In this document: piece after piece, positions 1-7,167 of the stretch
Numbering within the stretch: the stretch's first letter is position 1
Layout: every line of letters begins with the position of its first letter
NCBI GenBank assembly: GCA_016463225.1
Contig: JAEMRT010000015.1
Span: 1 to 37,335 of the forward strand
Direction: 5' to 3'
DNA from: Sphingopyxis sp.
GTDB taxonomy: Bacteria; Pseudomonadota; Alphaproteobacteria; Sphingomonadales; Sphingomonadaceae
Length of the DNA stretch: 37,335 nt
Notes under the pieces: generated by a model
What the model saw: the letters and a program-made list of their open reading frames with translations, nothing else
Told to the model about the DNA's origin: nothing
Databases searched by the model: none
Program-made: the position numbers and the translations under genes

Positions 1-2
1 TG

Positions 3-1088
3 GCAGCCCCTGCCCGCTCCGCATCCCCCGCCGCCCGCGCCAAACCGGCACCCGCCGCGCCGTTCGGACCCGGCCGCATCGCGATGGCGGCGGTGACCGT
101 CATCGCGATCATCGGCGTCGCCTGGCTGGCGATCACGCTGACCCGGTTTTTCATGCTGGTATTCGCCGCGATCGTGCTGGGCGCGATTTTCGACGCGATC
201 GCCAGCTGGCTGGTCCGCCGTACCGCAATGCGGCGCGGGATCGCACTGGCGCTGTCGGTCGCCGGGATCGTCGCGATCTTTGCCGGCGCCTTCATCCTGT
301 TCGGATCGCAGCTGGCGCGCGAGATCGACACGATCCGCGAGCAGGTGCCGCAGGCACTGCGCGGCGTCGAAGCGTTCCTCGACCGCTACGGCCTCGGCAC
401 GCGGATGCGCGAACTCGCCGAGGTTGGCGGCAAGGATATTTCGCAGCTCATTTCGCAAGCGGGCGGTTATGCGCTGGCGGCGGGCAGCGGCATCGCCGAT
501 TTCGTGCTTGTGCTGGTCGCCGCAATCTTCCTCGCCAGCGACCCTGCGACCTATCGCCGCGGCCTGTTGCTGCTGATGCCCGCCAAGGCCGAGGAAACCG
601 CATCACTGGCACTCGACGATGCCTCGCGCGGGCTGAAGGGCTGGATGGTCGGCCAGGCGGTGTCGTCGCTCGTCGTCGCGGCGCTGACCGGCGCCGGGCT
701 CGCGCTGCTCGGCGTACCCGCCGCGGGCGGTCTTGGGCTGATCGCCGGCTTGCTCGACGTCATCCCGATGATCGGCCCGATCATTGCGGGCATCCCCGCG
801 GTGCTGCTCGCGTTCACCGTGTCGCCCGCCACCGCGCTGTGGACGCTCGTGCTGTTCCTTGTGATCCAGCAGTTGCAGGGCAATTTCCTGCAACCGATGA
901 TCCAGAAACAGGCGGTCGACGTGCCGCCCGCGGTGCTGCTGTTCGCAGTCGTCGCGGCGGGGGCGCTGTTCGGCTTCCTCGGCGTCCTGCTCGCCGCGCC
1001 GCTGACCGTGGTGGTCTATGTGCTGGTGCAGCGGATCTATGTGAAGACGCTGCTGGGCAAAAAGATCAAGATCGCCGGGCAGGATTAG
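3..1088 (+). CDS. AI-2E family transporter (permease), 5' end outside the window
   Basis: This is a multi-pass inner-membrane protein of the AI-2E transporter/UPF0118 family. Members export or exchange small molecules or ions, and the substrate here is unknown. From the first ATG at 84 the protein has 334 residues, with long hydrophobic segments near residues 1-40, 50-75, 130-150 and 190-315. The C-terminal half has the family pattern of a glycine-rich loop (GLIAGLLDVIPMIGPIIAG), then QQLQGNFLQP and the final hydrophobic stretch. The frame stays open to the left edge and encodes an Ala/Pro-rich leader, so the real start probably lies at or before base 1. The gene converges on the aldehyde dehydrogenase. 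The family call is firm; the substrate is not known. Confidence 0.85.
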   Translation, partial: AAPARSASPAARAKPAPAAPFGPGRIAMAAVTVIAIIGVAWLAITLTRFFMLVFAAIVLGAIFDAIASWLVRRTAMRRGIALALSVAGIVAIFAGAFILFGSQLAREIDTIREQVPQALRGVEAFLDRYGLGTRMRELAEVGGKDISQLISQAGGYALAAGSGIADFVLVLVAAIFLASDPATYRRGLLLLMPAKAEETASLALDDASRGLKGWMVGQAVSSLVVAALTGAGLALLGVPAAGGLGLIAGLLDVIPMIGPIIAGIPAVLLAFTVSPATALWTLVLFLVIQQLQGNFLQPMIQKQAVDVPPAVLLFAVVAAGALFGFLGVLLAAPLTVVVYVLVQRIYVKTLLGKKIKIAGQD

Positions 1089-1096
1089 CTCTAAAT

Positions 1097-1130
1097 CCGT
1101 TCGCATCGAGCGAAGTCGAGATGCGAGCGG
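1097..1130. repeat. dispersed palindromic repeat, family A (single compact copy)
   Basis: This compact copy has the core GAGCGAAGTCGAG flanked by complementary arms (CGCATC and GATGCG). It fills the 53-bp gap between two convergent genes. The same core recurs at 15624 and 32391. It can fold as RNA on either strand and could end transcription from both sides, but it has no T-tract. Confidence 0.6.
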
Positions 1131-1141
1131 AAATCGGAGCC

Positions 1142-2593
1142 CTACTTCTTCAGCTCCTTCGCCAGCGTCTTCGCGGTCGCCTTGCCATAGGGCGGCTTGA
1201 ACCCGGCCAGCCCTGCGACATCGAGCTTCGGCTGCCGATACACCGCCCGCGCATGGCTAAAGGTGCGGAACCCGTCGACCCCGTGATAATTGCCCATCCC
1301 CGACGGGCCGACGCCACCGAAGGGCAGATCCTCCATCGCATTGTGGAACAGCACGTCGTTGACCGTCACGCCGCCCGAGATCGTCCGCGTCAGCACGCGG
1401 TCCTCCTCGCTCTTGTCCTGCCCGAAGTAATAGAGGCCGAGCGGACGATCGTTGGCGTTCACATAGTCGATCGCGTCGTCGATCGTCTTGTACGTCTTGA
1501 CCGGCAGGATCGGGCCGAAGATTTCCTCCTGCATCACCTTCATGTCGTCGGTGGGGTTGCGGACGATGTGGAGCGGCATTTTGTGACCATTGGCGCTCGC
1601 GAAATCCTCCTTGCCCGGATTGACCTCGATCACCTCGGCGCCCTTCTCGCGCGCGTCGGTCAGATAGGATTGCAGGCGGTCGTAATTGCGCGTGTTGACC
1701 ACCGATGTGTAATCGTCATTGGCGAGCAAGGTCGGGTAAAGCGCGCCCGCGCTTTTGGTGACGCTGTCGATCACGGCGCCCTCCTGATCCTCGGCGACGA
1801 GCAGATAATCGGGGGCGAGGCAGATCTGCCCGGCGTTCATCATCTTGCCGAGCGCGACGCGCTGGCCGACGAGATCCTTGTTCGCGCTGCGCCCGATAAA
1901 GGTCGGCGACTTGCCGCCGAGTTCGAGCGTCACCGGAACGAGATTATCGGCCGCGGCGCGCATGATGTGGCGCCCGACGCTCGTCGCGCCGGTAAAGATC
2001 ATGTGATCGAACGCGAGCTTCGAAAAAGCGACGCCGACATCGGCGTCGCCGGTAAACACCGCCATTTCGGCTTCGTCGAAATATTCAGGCACCAGCCGCG
2101 CCATCAACGCCGACACATTCTCGGTGAACTCGCTCGGCTTGATCATCGCGCGGTTGCCGGCGGCGAGCACGCCCGCCATCGGGACGAAGACCATGCCGAC
2201 CGGAAAATTCCACGGCGCGACGACGCCGACGACGCCCTTGGGCTGAAACTGCACCTCAGCCTTCGCGCCGAGCAATCCCAGCGGAAAGGTCGGCTTGCGC
2301 TTCTCTCCTTTGGCCCAGCTCGCCATATGCTTTTTCGCATGCTTGAGCGCGCTGACCGAGGGCATGATGTCGGTCATCAGCGTCTGTTCGCGGCTGCGAT
2401 GGCCGAAATCCTCGCTCACCGCCTTGGCGAAGTCCTCAGCATGGTCGACGAGCAGCGCGACCGCGCGGTCGATGCGGTCGGTGCGCACCGCCAGCGTTTC
2501 GGGCATCGCGGCGGTAAAGCTCGCCTTTTGCGCCGCGAGCACTTCGACCATGCGCTGCGTTTCACCGGTGATGTTGGTTGCGACCGTTGCCAT
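1142..2593 (-). CDS. coniferyl-aldehyde-type NAD(P)+ aldehyde dehydrogenase
   Basis: This cytoplasmic dehydrogenase oxidises an aldehyde to its carboxylic acid. The 483-residue protein has the family features: VVGVVAPWNFP near 121-131, the general base in LELGGKSP (Glu224), and the nucleophile in NAGQICLAP (Cys258). The C-terminal motif DLPFGGVGPSGMGNYHG and a relatively short length place it with the coniferyl aldehyde dehydrogenase (CalB-like) branch, which acts on aromatic or medium-chain aldehydes. The ATG at 2593 follows a GGGAG ribosome site; a longer version starting at 2650 would add 19 residues of low-complexity leader and is unlikely. It is divergent from the thiolase gene. The substrate is inferred from the subfamily only. 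Confidence 0.88.
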   Translation of the reverse strand: MATVATNITGETQRMVEVLAAQKASFTAAMPETLAVRTDRIDRAVALLVDHAEDFAKAVSEDFGHRSREQTLMTDIMPSVSALKHAKKHMASWAKGEKRKPTFPLGLLGAKAEVQFQPKGVVGVVAPWNFPVGMVFVPMAGVLAAGNRAMIKPSEFTENVSALMARLVPEYFDEAEMAVFTGDADVGVAFSKLAFDHMIFTGATSVGRHIMRAAADNLVPVTLELGGKSPTFIGRSANKDLVGQRVALGKMMNAGQICLAPDYLLVAEDQEGAVIDSVTKSAGALYPTLLANDDYTSVVNTRNYDRLQSYLTDAREKGAEVIEVNPGKEDFASANGHKMPLHIVRNPTDDMKVMQEEIFGPILPVKTYKTIDDAIDYVNANDRPLGLYYFGQDKSEEDRVLTRTISGGVTVNDVLFHNAMEDLPFGGVGPSGMGNYHGVDGFRTFSHARAVYRQPKLDVAGLAGFKPPYGKATAKTLAKELKK

Positions 2594-2750
2594 TGCCCGT
2601 CTCCCTGTTTTGTTGGTGCGTGTTTGACCATGAGCCACGGCGGGTTGCAAGATGAAACCGGCTGCCTATCTCGGTTCAGCCCCTTTCGCAGCTGCAGCAA
2701 TTCCGCTAATCGGGCCGCTAATCCTGTTTTCCCTTACGGAGTCTTGTCCC

Positions 2751-3938
2751 ATGTCCGCCACCGATCCCGTCGTCTTCCTGTCCTATGCCCGCACCCCGAT
2801 GGGCAGCATGCAGGGCAGCCTGTCGGACGCCAGCGCGACCGATCTGGGCGCGACGGCAGTCAAGGCTGCGGTTGAGCGTGCCGGTGTCAGCGGCGACGAT
2901 ATCGAGCGTATTTACATGGGCTGCGTCCTCCCCGCCGGGCTCGGCCAAGCGCCGGCGCGTCAGGCAGCGATCAAGGCCGGCCTGCCCAAGTCGGTGCAGG
3001 CGACCACCGTCAACAAGGTGTGCGGTTCGGGCATGCAGACGGTGATCATGGGCGCAGAAGCGCTCGCCGCGGGCAGCGTCGACATGATCGTCGCGGGCGG
3101 CATGGAATCGATGACCAACGCGCCCTACCTGCTCAAAAAGCATCGCGGCGGCGCCCGCATCGGTCACGACACCGCCTATGACCATATGTTCCTCGACGGG
3201 CTGGAAGACGCCTATGAGGCGGGCCGCGCTATGGGCACCTTTGCGCAGGATACCGCCGATGCCTATCAGCTGAGCCGTCAGGCGCAGGACGACTACACGC
3301 TGACCTCGCTGAGCCGCGCCAAGGCCGCGATCACCGACGGTGCTTTCGCCGCCGAAATCGCGCCGGTGACGATCGCAGGCCGCAAGGGCGACACCATCGT
3401 CGACACCGACGAAGCGCCCGGCAAGGCGATGCCCGACAAAATCCCGACACTGAAGCCCGCCTTTGCCAAGGACGGCACGATCACCGCGGCGACGAGCAGC
3501 TCGATTTCGGACGGTGCCGCCGCGGTCGTGCTGACGCGCCAGTCGGTCGCCGATGCCAAGGGCGCCAAGCCCGTCGCCCGCCTTGTCGCACACGCCGCGC
3601 ACGCACAGGAGCCGAAGGATTTTACAATCGCCCCGGTCGGCGCGATCAACAAGGTGCTGGCCAAGGCCGGCTGGACGATCGGCGACGTCGACCTGTTCGA
3701 GGTCAACGAAGCCTTTGCCTGCGTCGCGATGTTCGCGATGCATGACCTCGGCATTCCCCACGACAAGATCAACGTCCATGGCGGCGCGACCGCGCTCGGC
3801 CACCCGATCGGCGCCAGCGGCACGCGCATCATCACGACGCTGATCGCGGCGCTGCAACGCCACGGCAAGACGCGCGGCATCGCCAGCCTGTGCATCGGCG
3901 GCGGCGAAGCGACCGCGGTGGCGATCGAACTCATCTGA
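2751..3938 (+). CDS. acetyl-CoA C-acetyltransferase (thiolase)
   Basis: This thiolase joins two acetyl-CoA molecules to acetoacetyl-CoA or cleaves 3-ketoacyl-CoA. It is 395 residues long, the usual size. The acyl-accepting cysteine is Cys91 in NKVCGSGMQ, His351 lies in GHPIGASG, and the proton-shuttling Cys381 lies in CIGGGEATA, matching the spacing of the well-studied Zoogloea biosynthetic thiolase. The start at 2751 is preceded by ACGGAG; an in-frame extension to 2652 runs through the divergent promoter region. No phaB or other PHB genes are adjacent, so the direction (beta-oxidation or polymer synthesis) cannot be decided here. Confidence 0.93.
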   Translation: MSATDPVVFLSYARTPMGSMQGSLSDASATDLGATAVKAAVERAGVSGDDIERIYMGCVLPAGLGQAPARQAAIKAGLPKSVQATTVNKVCGSGMQTVIMGAEALAAGSVDMIVAGGMESMTNAPYLLKKHRGGARIGHDTAYDHMFLDGLEDAYEAGRAMGTFAQDTADAYQLSRQAQDDYTLTSLSRAKAAITDGAFAAEIAPVTIAGRKGDTIVDTDEAPGKAMPDKIPTLKPAFAKDGTITAATSSSISDGAAAVVLTRQSVADAKGAKPVARLVAHAAHAQEPKDFTIAPVGAINKVLAKAGWTIGDVDLFEVNEAFACVAMFAMHDLGIPHDKINVHGGATALGHPIGASGTRIITTLIAALQRHGKTRGIASLCIGGGEATAVAIELI

Positions 3939-4000
3939 TCAGCCAAAACGAAAAGGTTGCACGGCGCCGTCGCAAGGCGGCGCCGCTTCATCGCAACGCC

Positions 4001-4016
4001 GCGACAATTTGCGACA
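4001..4016 (+). promoter_or_regulatory. direct-repeat operator candidate upstream of the RcnB-like gene
   Basis: The 16-mer GCGACAATTTGCGACA is two GCGACA half-sites with a 10-bp period. It ends 112 bp before the ATG at 4129. The identical 16-mer lies upstream of the EF-hand gene at 26628-26643 on the other strand. Tandem half-sites one helical turn apart are the usual target of OmpR-family response regulators, and one is encoded at 25050-25784. The regulatory role is inferred. Confidence 0.55.
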
Positions 4017-4033
4017 CTAATGTCCTGAAAATA

Positions 4034-4055
4034 AACGGCGCATTCCGGCGCCGTT
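4034..4055 (+). other. hairpin in the leader of the RcnB-like gene
   Basis: Perfect 8-bp arms (AACGGCGC at 4034-4041 and GCGCCGTT at 4048-4055) enclose a 6-nt loop, 73 nt before the ATG at 4129. No T-tract follows. It may be a leader structure or the end of the thiolase transcript; the function is unknown. Confidence 0.35.
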
Positions 4056-4128
4056 CAAACGGGCCCGCCTATTCCATATTTGTCATCGGGCAGATCCCCT
4101 CCCCCTGACCGATTGAAAGGAATGGCAC

Positions 4129-4596
4129 ATGAAGAGCAAATTTCTCACCGCCGGCCTGATCGCCGCGATGATGGTTCCCGCCGCCGCGCAGGCCCAGACC
4201 CGCGAGATCCGTGAAGACCGCCGCGACGTCCGTGAAGAACAGCGCGAACTGCGCGACGCCCAGCGTTATGGCGATCGCGGCGATGTTCGCGAAGAGCGCC
4301 GCGAGCTGCGCGACGCGCGTGGCGACCTGCGCGACAGCCGCCAGGACTGGCGCCAGGACCGTCGCTATTCGAACTATCGCGCGCCGTTCCGTTACCAGCA
4401 GTTCCGCGTCGGCGCGACGCTCCGCCCGAACTATTACGCCCCCGCGTATCGTCCGGGCTATGACAGCCGCTGGGGCCTGCCGCGCGCCGGTCGCAACCTG
4501 ACGTATGTGCGTCACTACAACGACCTGCTGCTCGTCAACGAGCGCAACGGCCGGGTTATCCGGGTCTATCGCAACCACTTCAACTGGCGCCGCTAA
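4129..4596 (+). CDS. RcnB-like exported protein
   Basis: This is a periplasmic protein of 155 residues with a clear signal peptide (cleavage near AQA|Q, residue 22). The mature N-terminal half (about 25-83) is an extremely charged Arg/Asp/Glu stretch with recurring R-E-x-R-R-E-L-R-D units, likely helical. The C-terminal half (about 88-155) is the RcnB-type domain, with YRAPFRYQQFRVGATL, an aromatic-rich middle, and a final YVRHYNDLLLVNERNGRVIRV. E. coli RcnB is linked to nickel/cobalt homeostasis; in sphingomonads such proteins are numerous and mostly uncharacterised. An intrinsic terminator follows, so it is transcribed alone. A direct-repeat operator candidate lies upstream. Confidence 0.8.
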   Translation: MKSKFLTAGLIAAMMVPAAAQAQTREIREDRRDVREEQRELRDAQRYGDRGDVREERRELRDARGDLRDSRQDWRQDRRYSNYRAPFRYQQFRVGATLRPNYYAPAYRPGYDSRWGLPRAGRNLTYVRHYNDLLLVNERNGRVIRVYRNHFNWRR

Positions 4597-4622
4597 GCGA
4601 TAGTCAGCATTTGAACGACGGA

Positions 4623-4654
4623 GAGGGTCGATGGGCAACCATCGGCCCTCTTTT
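4623..4654 (+). terminator. rho-independent terminator of the RcnB-like gene
   Basis: A 12-bp stem (4623-4634 with 4639-4650, one G-U pair) closes a GCAA tetraloop and is followed by TTTT. It lies 27 bp past the stop codon. It also shows that the reading frame open from 4631 is not a real N-terminus of the next gene. Confidence 0.85.
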
Positions 4655-4729
4655 GTTGCGTGGCGATTGTCGTTGCCGCCCCCTCGTCAAAGGCATAGCC
4701 TGCGCGCGTTCGTTTGGGGAGATTTTGCC

Positions 4730-5125
4730 ATGAAAAAGCTGCTTTTGCTGACCGCGCTCACGGCGCTCTCGGCCTGTTCGCAAAAGGCTGAAGAATCGAA
4801 AGAAACTGCTGCCGCACCGACCGAGGCGGCAACACCGGCGCCAGCGGCCGACTCGGGAACCCAACCGGGGACCTATGACGTCAAAATGGCCGATGGTACG
4901 ATGGGGACGACGGTGATCAATGCCGACGGCAGCTATGTCGACACCAGCGCCAAGGGCGAGGTCATCAAAGGGCTATACGCAAGCAGGGACGGCAAGGATT
5001 GCTTCGATCCCGAGGGCGAAGCGTTGGGCGCATGCTGGGACGTCACCAAGCCCGGCGCCGACGGCAGCTTTACCGCCACCTCGCCCGAAGGCACGGTGGT
5101 CACGGTCACGCCCAGAAAGCAATAA
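4730..5125 (+). CDS. small outer-membrane-type lipoprotein, function unknown
   Basis: This 131-residue lipoprotein has a lipobox LSAC with the acylated cysteine at residue 16. The signal peptide is followed by an Ala/Pro/Glu-rich linker (about 20-45). A small domain of about 80 residues follows, with repeated short G-x-Y/T motifs (GTYDVKMADGTMGTTVINADGSYVD) that suggests a beta-strand fold. The start at 4730 has a GGGGAG ribosome site 8 nt upstream and begins the signal peptide exactly. No enzymatic motif is visible. It stands alone between a terminator and a convergent gene. A role in envelope maintenance is only a guess. Confidence 0.75.
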   Translation: MKKLLLLTALTALSACSQKAEESKETAAAPTEAATPAPAADSGTQPGTYDVKMADGTMGTTVINADGSYVDTSAKGEVIKGLYASRDGKDCFDPEGEALGACWDVTKPGADGSFTATSPEGTVVTVTPRKQ

Positions 5126-5158
5126 CGCTTCCGGTCGGACACGGCCGTCGCTGCGGGT

Positions 5159-5620
5159 TCAGTCGCCCCAGATATGGTCGGTCTGGATCCAGCCCTTGCG
5201 GCCCTTCACGTCGAACCGGCACCAGCCGGCGGCGCATTCGGTGATCCGCCCGACGACGCCGGGTTCGGCGCGGTAGGCGACGGCGGCCGACGCGCTGGCC
5301 TCGTCGCGCAGCGGACGGATGTCGCCGGTGACGATCGCGGTGCGCGTGCGGCTCAGCAATCGCGCTGCCATCCAGCCCTGCGTGCCGTCGGGATCCTCGA
5401 TCTTGCGCCAGGTTTCGAACCGCGCGACGACCTTGACCGGCAGATCCTTGCGCCGATATTCCCAGATGACCGGCACGTCGGGTGACGGCCCCTTGCGCAT
5501 CCGCGCCTCGTCGACGCTGATCGACGCCCAATAGGGCAATTGGGGGTCGGATTGCGCGGCGGCCGGCCCCACGACGGCGAAAAGCGCTGCGGTTGTAAAT
5601 ATCAGGCGGCTGGTCATCAT
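5159..5620 (-). CDS. exported bacterial SH3 domain protein
   Basis: This periplasmic protein of 153 residues starts with a signal peptide (cleavage near AAA|Q, residue 22). The rest contains two SH3-like repeats, seen as ARMRKGPSPDVPVIWEYRRKDLPVKV and W-x-K-I-E-DPDGTQGWM, then IRPLRDEAS and a closing GWCRFDVKGRKGWIQTDHIWG. Bacterial SH3 domains bind cell-wall peptides or partner proteins. The two cysteines in ECAAGWC could form a disulfide. It is divergent from the D-2-hydroxyacid dehydrogenase. Confidence 0.8.
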   Translation of the reverse strand: MMTSRLIFTTAALFAVVGPAAAQSDPQLPYWASISVDEARMRKGPSPDVPVIWEYRRKDLPVKVVARFETWRKIEDPDGTQGWMAARLLSRTRTAIVTGDIRPLRDEASASAAVAYRAEPGVVGRITECAAGWCRFDVKGRKGWIQTDHIWGD

Positions 5621-5754
5621 ATTGCCTTGTCAAACTCGGGTCGGCAATTCAACCGCTCGCCGCGCAAAAGGCTGCGTTCATCCCCAGACTTTTCGCGATG
5701 CTTTCCGGGCCCATGCTCTTGACCGTTGCTCTTCGGCGCGCTCTATCGGCGGCC

Positions 5755-6753
5755 ATGCCCGATTCAACCCGCCCGAAACGCCCGCGCGTTATCGTCACCC
5801 GCCAATTGATGCCGCATGTCGAGGCGCGCATGGCCGAATTGTTCGACGTCGCGCTGTCGGCGAACGATCAGGCGTTTACCAAGGACGAATTGAAGGCCGC
5901 GGTCGCCGATTGCGACGTCTTCGTCCCGACGGTGACCGACGAGATTGACGCCGAGGTGCTGGCAGCGGCAGGCGAGCGCCTGAAACTGATCGCAAATTTC
6001 GGCGCCGGGGTCGATCATATCGATCTGGCAGCCGCGCGCGCCAAGGGGATCATGGTTTCGAACACGCCCGGCGTCTTCACCGAAGACACGGCCGACATGA
6101 CGATGGCGCTGATCCTGTCGGTGCCGCGGCGGCTGGCCGAGGGCGAGAAGCTGATGCGGTCGGGCCAATGGGCCGGCTGGGCGCCCAGCGCGATGCTTGG
6201 CCACCGCGTTGGCGGCAAATTGCTCGGCATTATCGGCATGGGGCGCATCGGGCTGGCGGTGGCGCGCCGCGCGCGCGCGTTCGGCCTGTCGATCCATTAT
6301 CACAACCGCCGCCGCCTGCCCGAGGCGATCGAGGAGGAATTGGGCGCGAGCTATCACGCCAGCGTCGACACATTGCTGCGGATCAGCGACATCGTGACGC
6401 TGCATTGCCCGCACACCGCCGAAACGCATGAAATGGTGAGCGCGGCGCGGATCGGGTCGATGAAACCGACCGCGTACCTCATCAACACAGCGCGCGGCGA
6501 AATCGTTGACGAAAAGGCGCTGATCGCTGCGCTCCAGACCGGACGCATCGCGGGCGCCGGGCTGGATGTGTACACCCACGAACCCGCCGTCGATCCGGCG
6601 CTGCTCGCGCTCGACAATGTCGTGCTGCTGCCGCACCTGGGATCGGCGACGATCGAAGGCCGCGAGGCGTCTGGCGAAAAAGTCATCGCCAACATCCGCG
6701 CCTGGTGCGACGGTCACCGCCCGCAGGATCAGGTTCTGGAGGGGTGGGCTTGA
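5755..6753 (+). CDS. D-isomer-specific 2-hydroxyacid dehydrogenase (glyoxylate/hydroxypyruvate reductase type)
   Basis: This enzyme interconverts 2-oxo acids and D-2-hydroxy acids with a nicotinamide cofactor. The 332-residue protein has the Rossmann motif GIIGMGRIG (about 158-166), and the catalytic triad Arg247 (NTARGEI), Glu276 (THEP) and His294 (PHLGSAT). The substrate-loop signature NFGAGVDHID (81-90) fits the glyoxylate reductase branch. NRRR at 184-187, just after the second strand, suggests NADPH rather than NADH. The start at 5755 is preferred because the upstream in-frame ATGs lie in the divergent promoter region. The exact substrate is not certain. Confidence 0.88.
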   Translation: MPDSTRPKRPRVIVTRQLMPHVEARMAELFDVALSANDQAFTKDELKAAVADCDVFVPTVTDEIDAEVLAAAGERLKLIANFGAGVDHIDLAAARAKGIMVSNTPGVFTEDTADMTMALILSVPRRLAEGEKLMRSGQWAGWAPSAMLGHRVGGKLLGIIGMGRIGLAVARRARAFGLSIHYHNRRRLPEAIEEELGASYHASVDTLLRISDIVTLHCPHTAETHEMVSAARIGSMKPTAYLINTARGEIVDEKALIAALQTGRIAGAGLDVYTHEPAVDPALLALDNVVLLPHLGSATIEGREASGEKVIANIRAWCDGHRPQDQVLEGWA

Positions 6754-6806
6754 GAACAGCGGTCGGGTCCAAAATCGCGGCGCCAGTCGCTTCGGGATTG
6801 GGAGGC

Positions 6807-7121
6807 TCAGCGTTCTCTGCACTTGAGGTCGATCACCCGCATCGCTAGTTCGCTCGGCTTCTTCCCTTCACGCGCGACCTCTTCATCGACGCAGCGTTGC
6901 CGCGGCGTTCGCCGATCCACGCTTTTGCCTTCACGCATCAATTGCGCAAGAGCGGCCAGTTCGCGCCGCTCGGCATCGCTCAGGTCATGCAGTCCCTTGG
7001 CGCCGCTGCGGAGTAGCTCATAGTTGCGCAGGGCGCGCTCGGCCGGAGGTTCGGCAAGTGCGGCGGTTGTTCCGAGGGTCAATGCCGCAGCAACCGCTGT
7101 CATTCGCAAGATGTGCTTCAT
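6807..7121 (-). CDS. small exported protein, unknown function
   Basis: This 104-residue protein has a signal peptide (cleavage near ALA|E, residue 23). The mature part is charged and mostly helical, with ERRELAALAQLMREGKS in the middle and two cysteines (RCVDEE and DLKCRER) that may form a disulfide. I do not recognise the family. It lies between the D-2-hydroxyacid dehydrogenase (convergent) and the flavoprotein gene downstream of the hydrolase/glycosyltransferase pair. Confidence 0.6.
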   Translation of the reverse strand: MKHILRMTAVAAALTLGTTAALAEPPAERALRNYELLRSGAKGLHDLSDAERRELAALAQLMREGKSVDRRTPRQRCVDEEVAREGKKPSELAMRVIDLKCRER

Positions 7122-7167
7122 GCAACAAGTTTCCAGCCGTTTTCTTACCGATTAACGCGAGCTTGGC

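Noticed and set aside
839-2875. Long plus-strand reading frame (678 codons) across the aldehyde dehydrogenase gene
   Set aside because: It is antisense to a gene with clear catalytic motifs and has the His/Arg/Asp-rich composition typical of shadow frames in GC-rich DNA.
2718-3863. Minus-strand frame of 381 codons opposite the thiolase
   Set aside because: Shadow of the thiolase; no recognisable motif and a composition dominated by Arg, Gly, Asp and His.
3963-3984. GC-rich hairpin after the thiolase as a terminator
   Set aside because: The stem is only 7 bp with no T-tract; it is not distinguishable from chance in this GC-rich sequence.
4631-4729. N-terminal extension of the lipoprotein gene
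   Set aside because: It runs through an intrinsic terminator, and the signal peptide begins exactly at the ATG at 4730.
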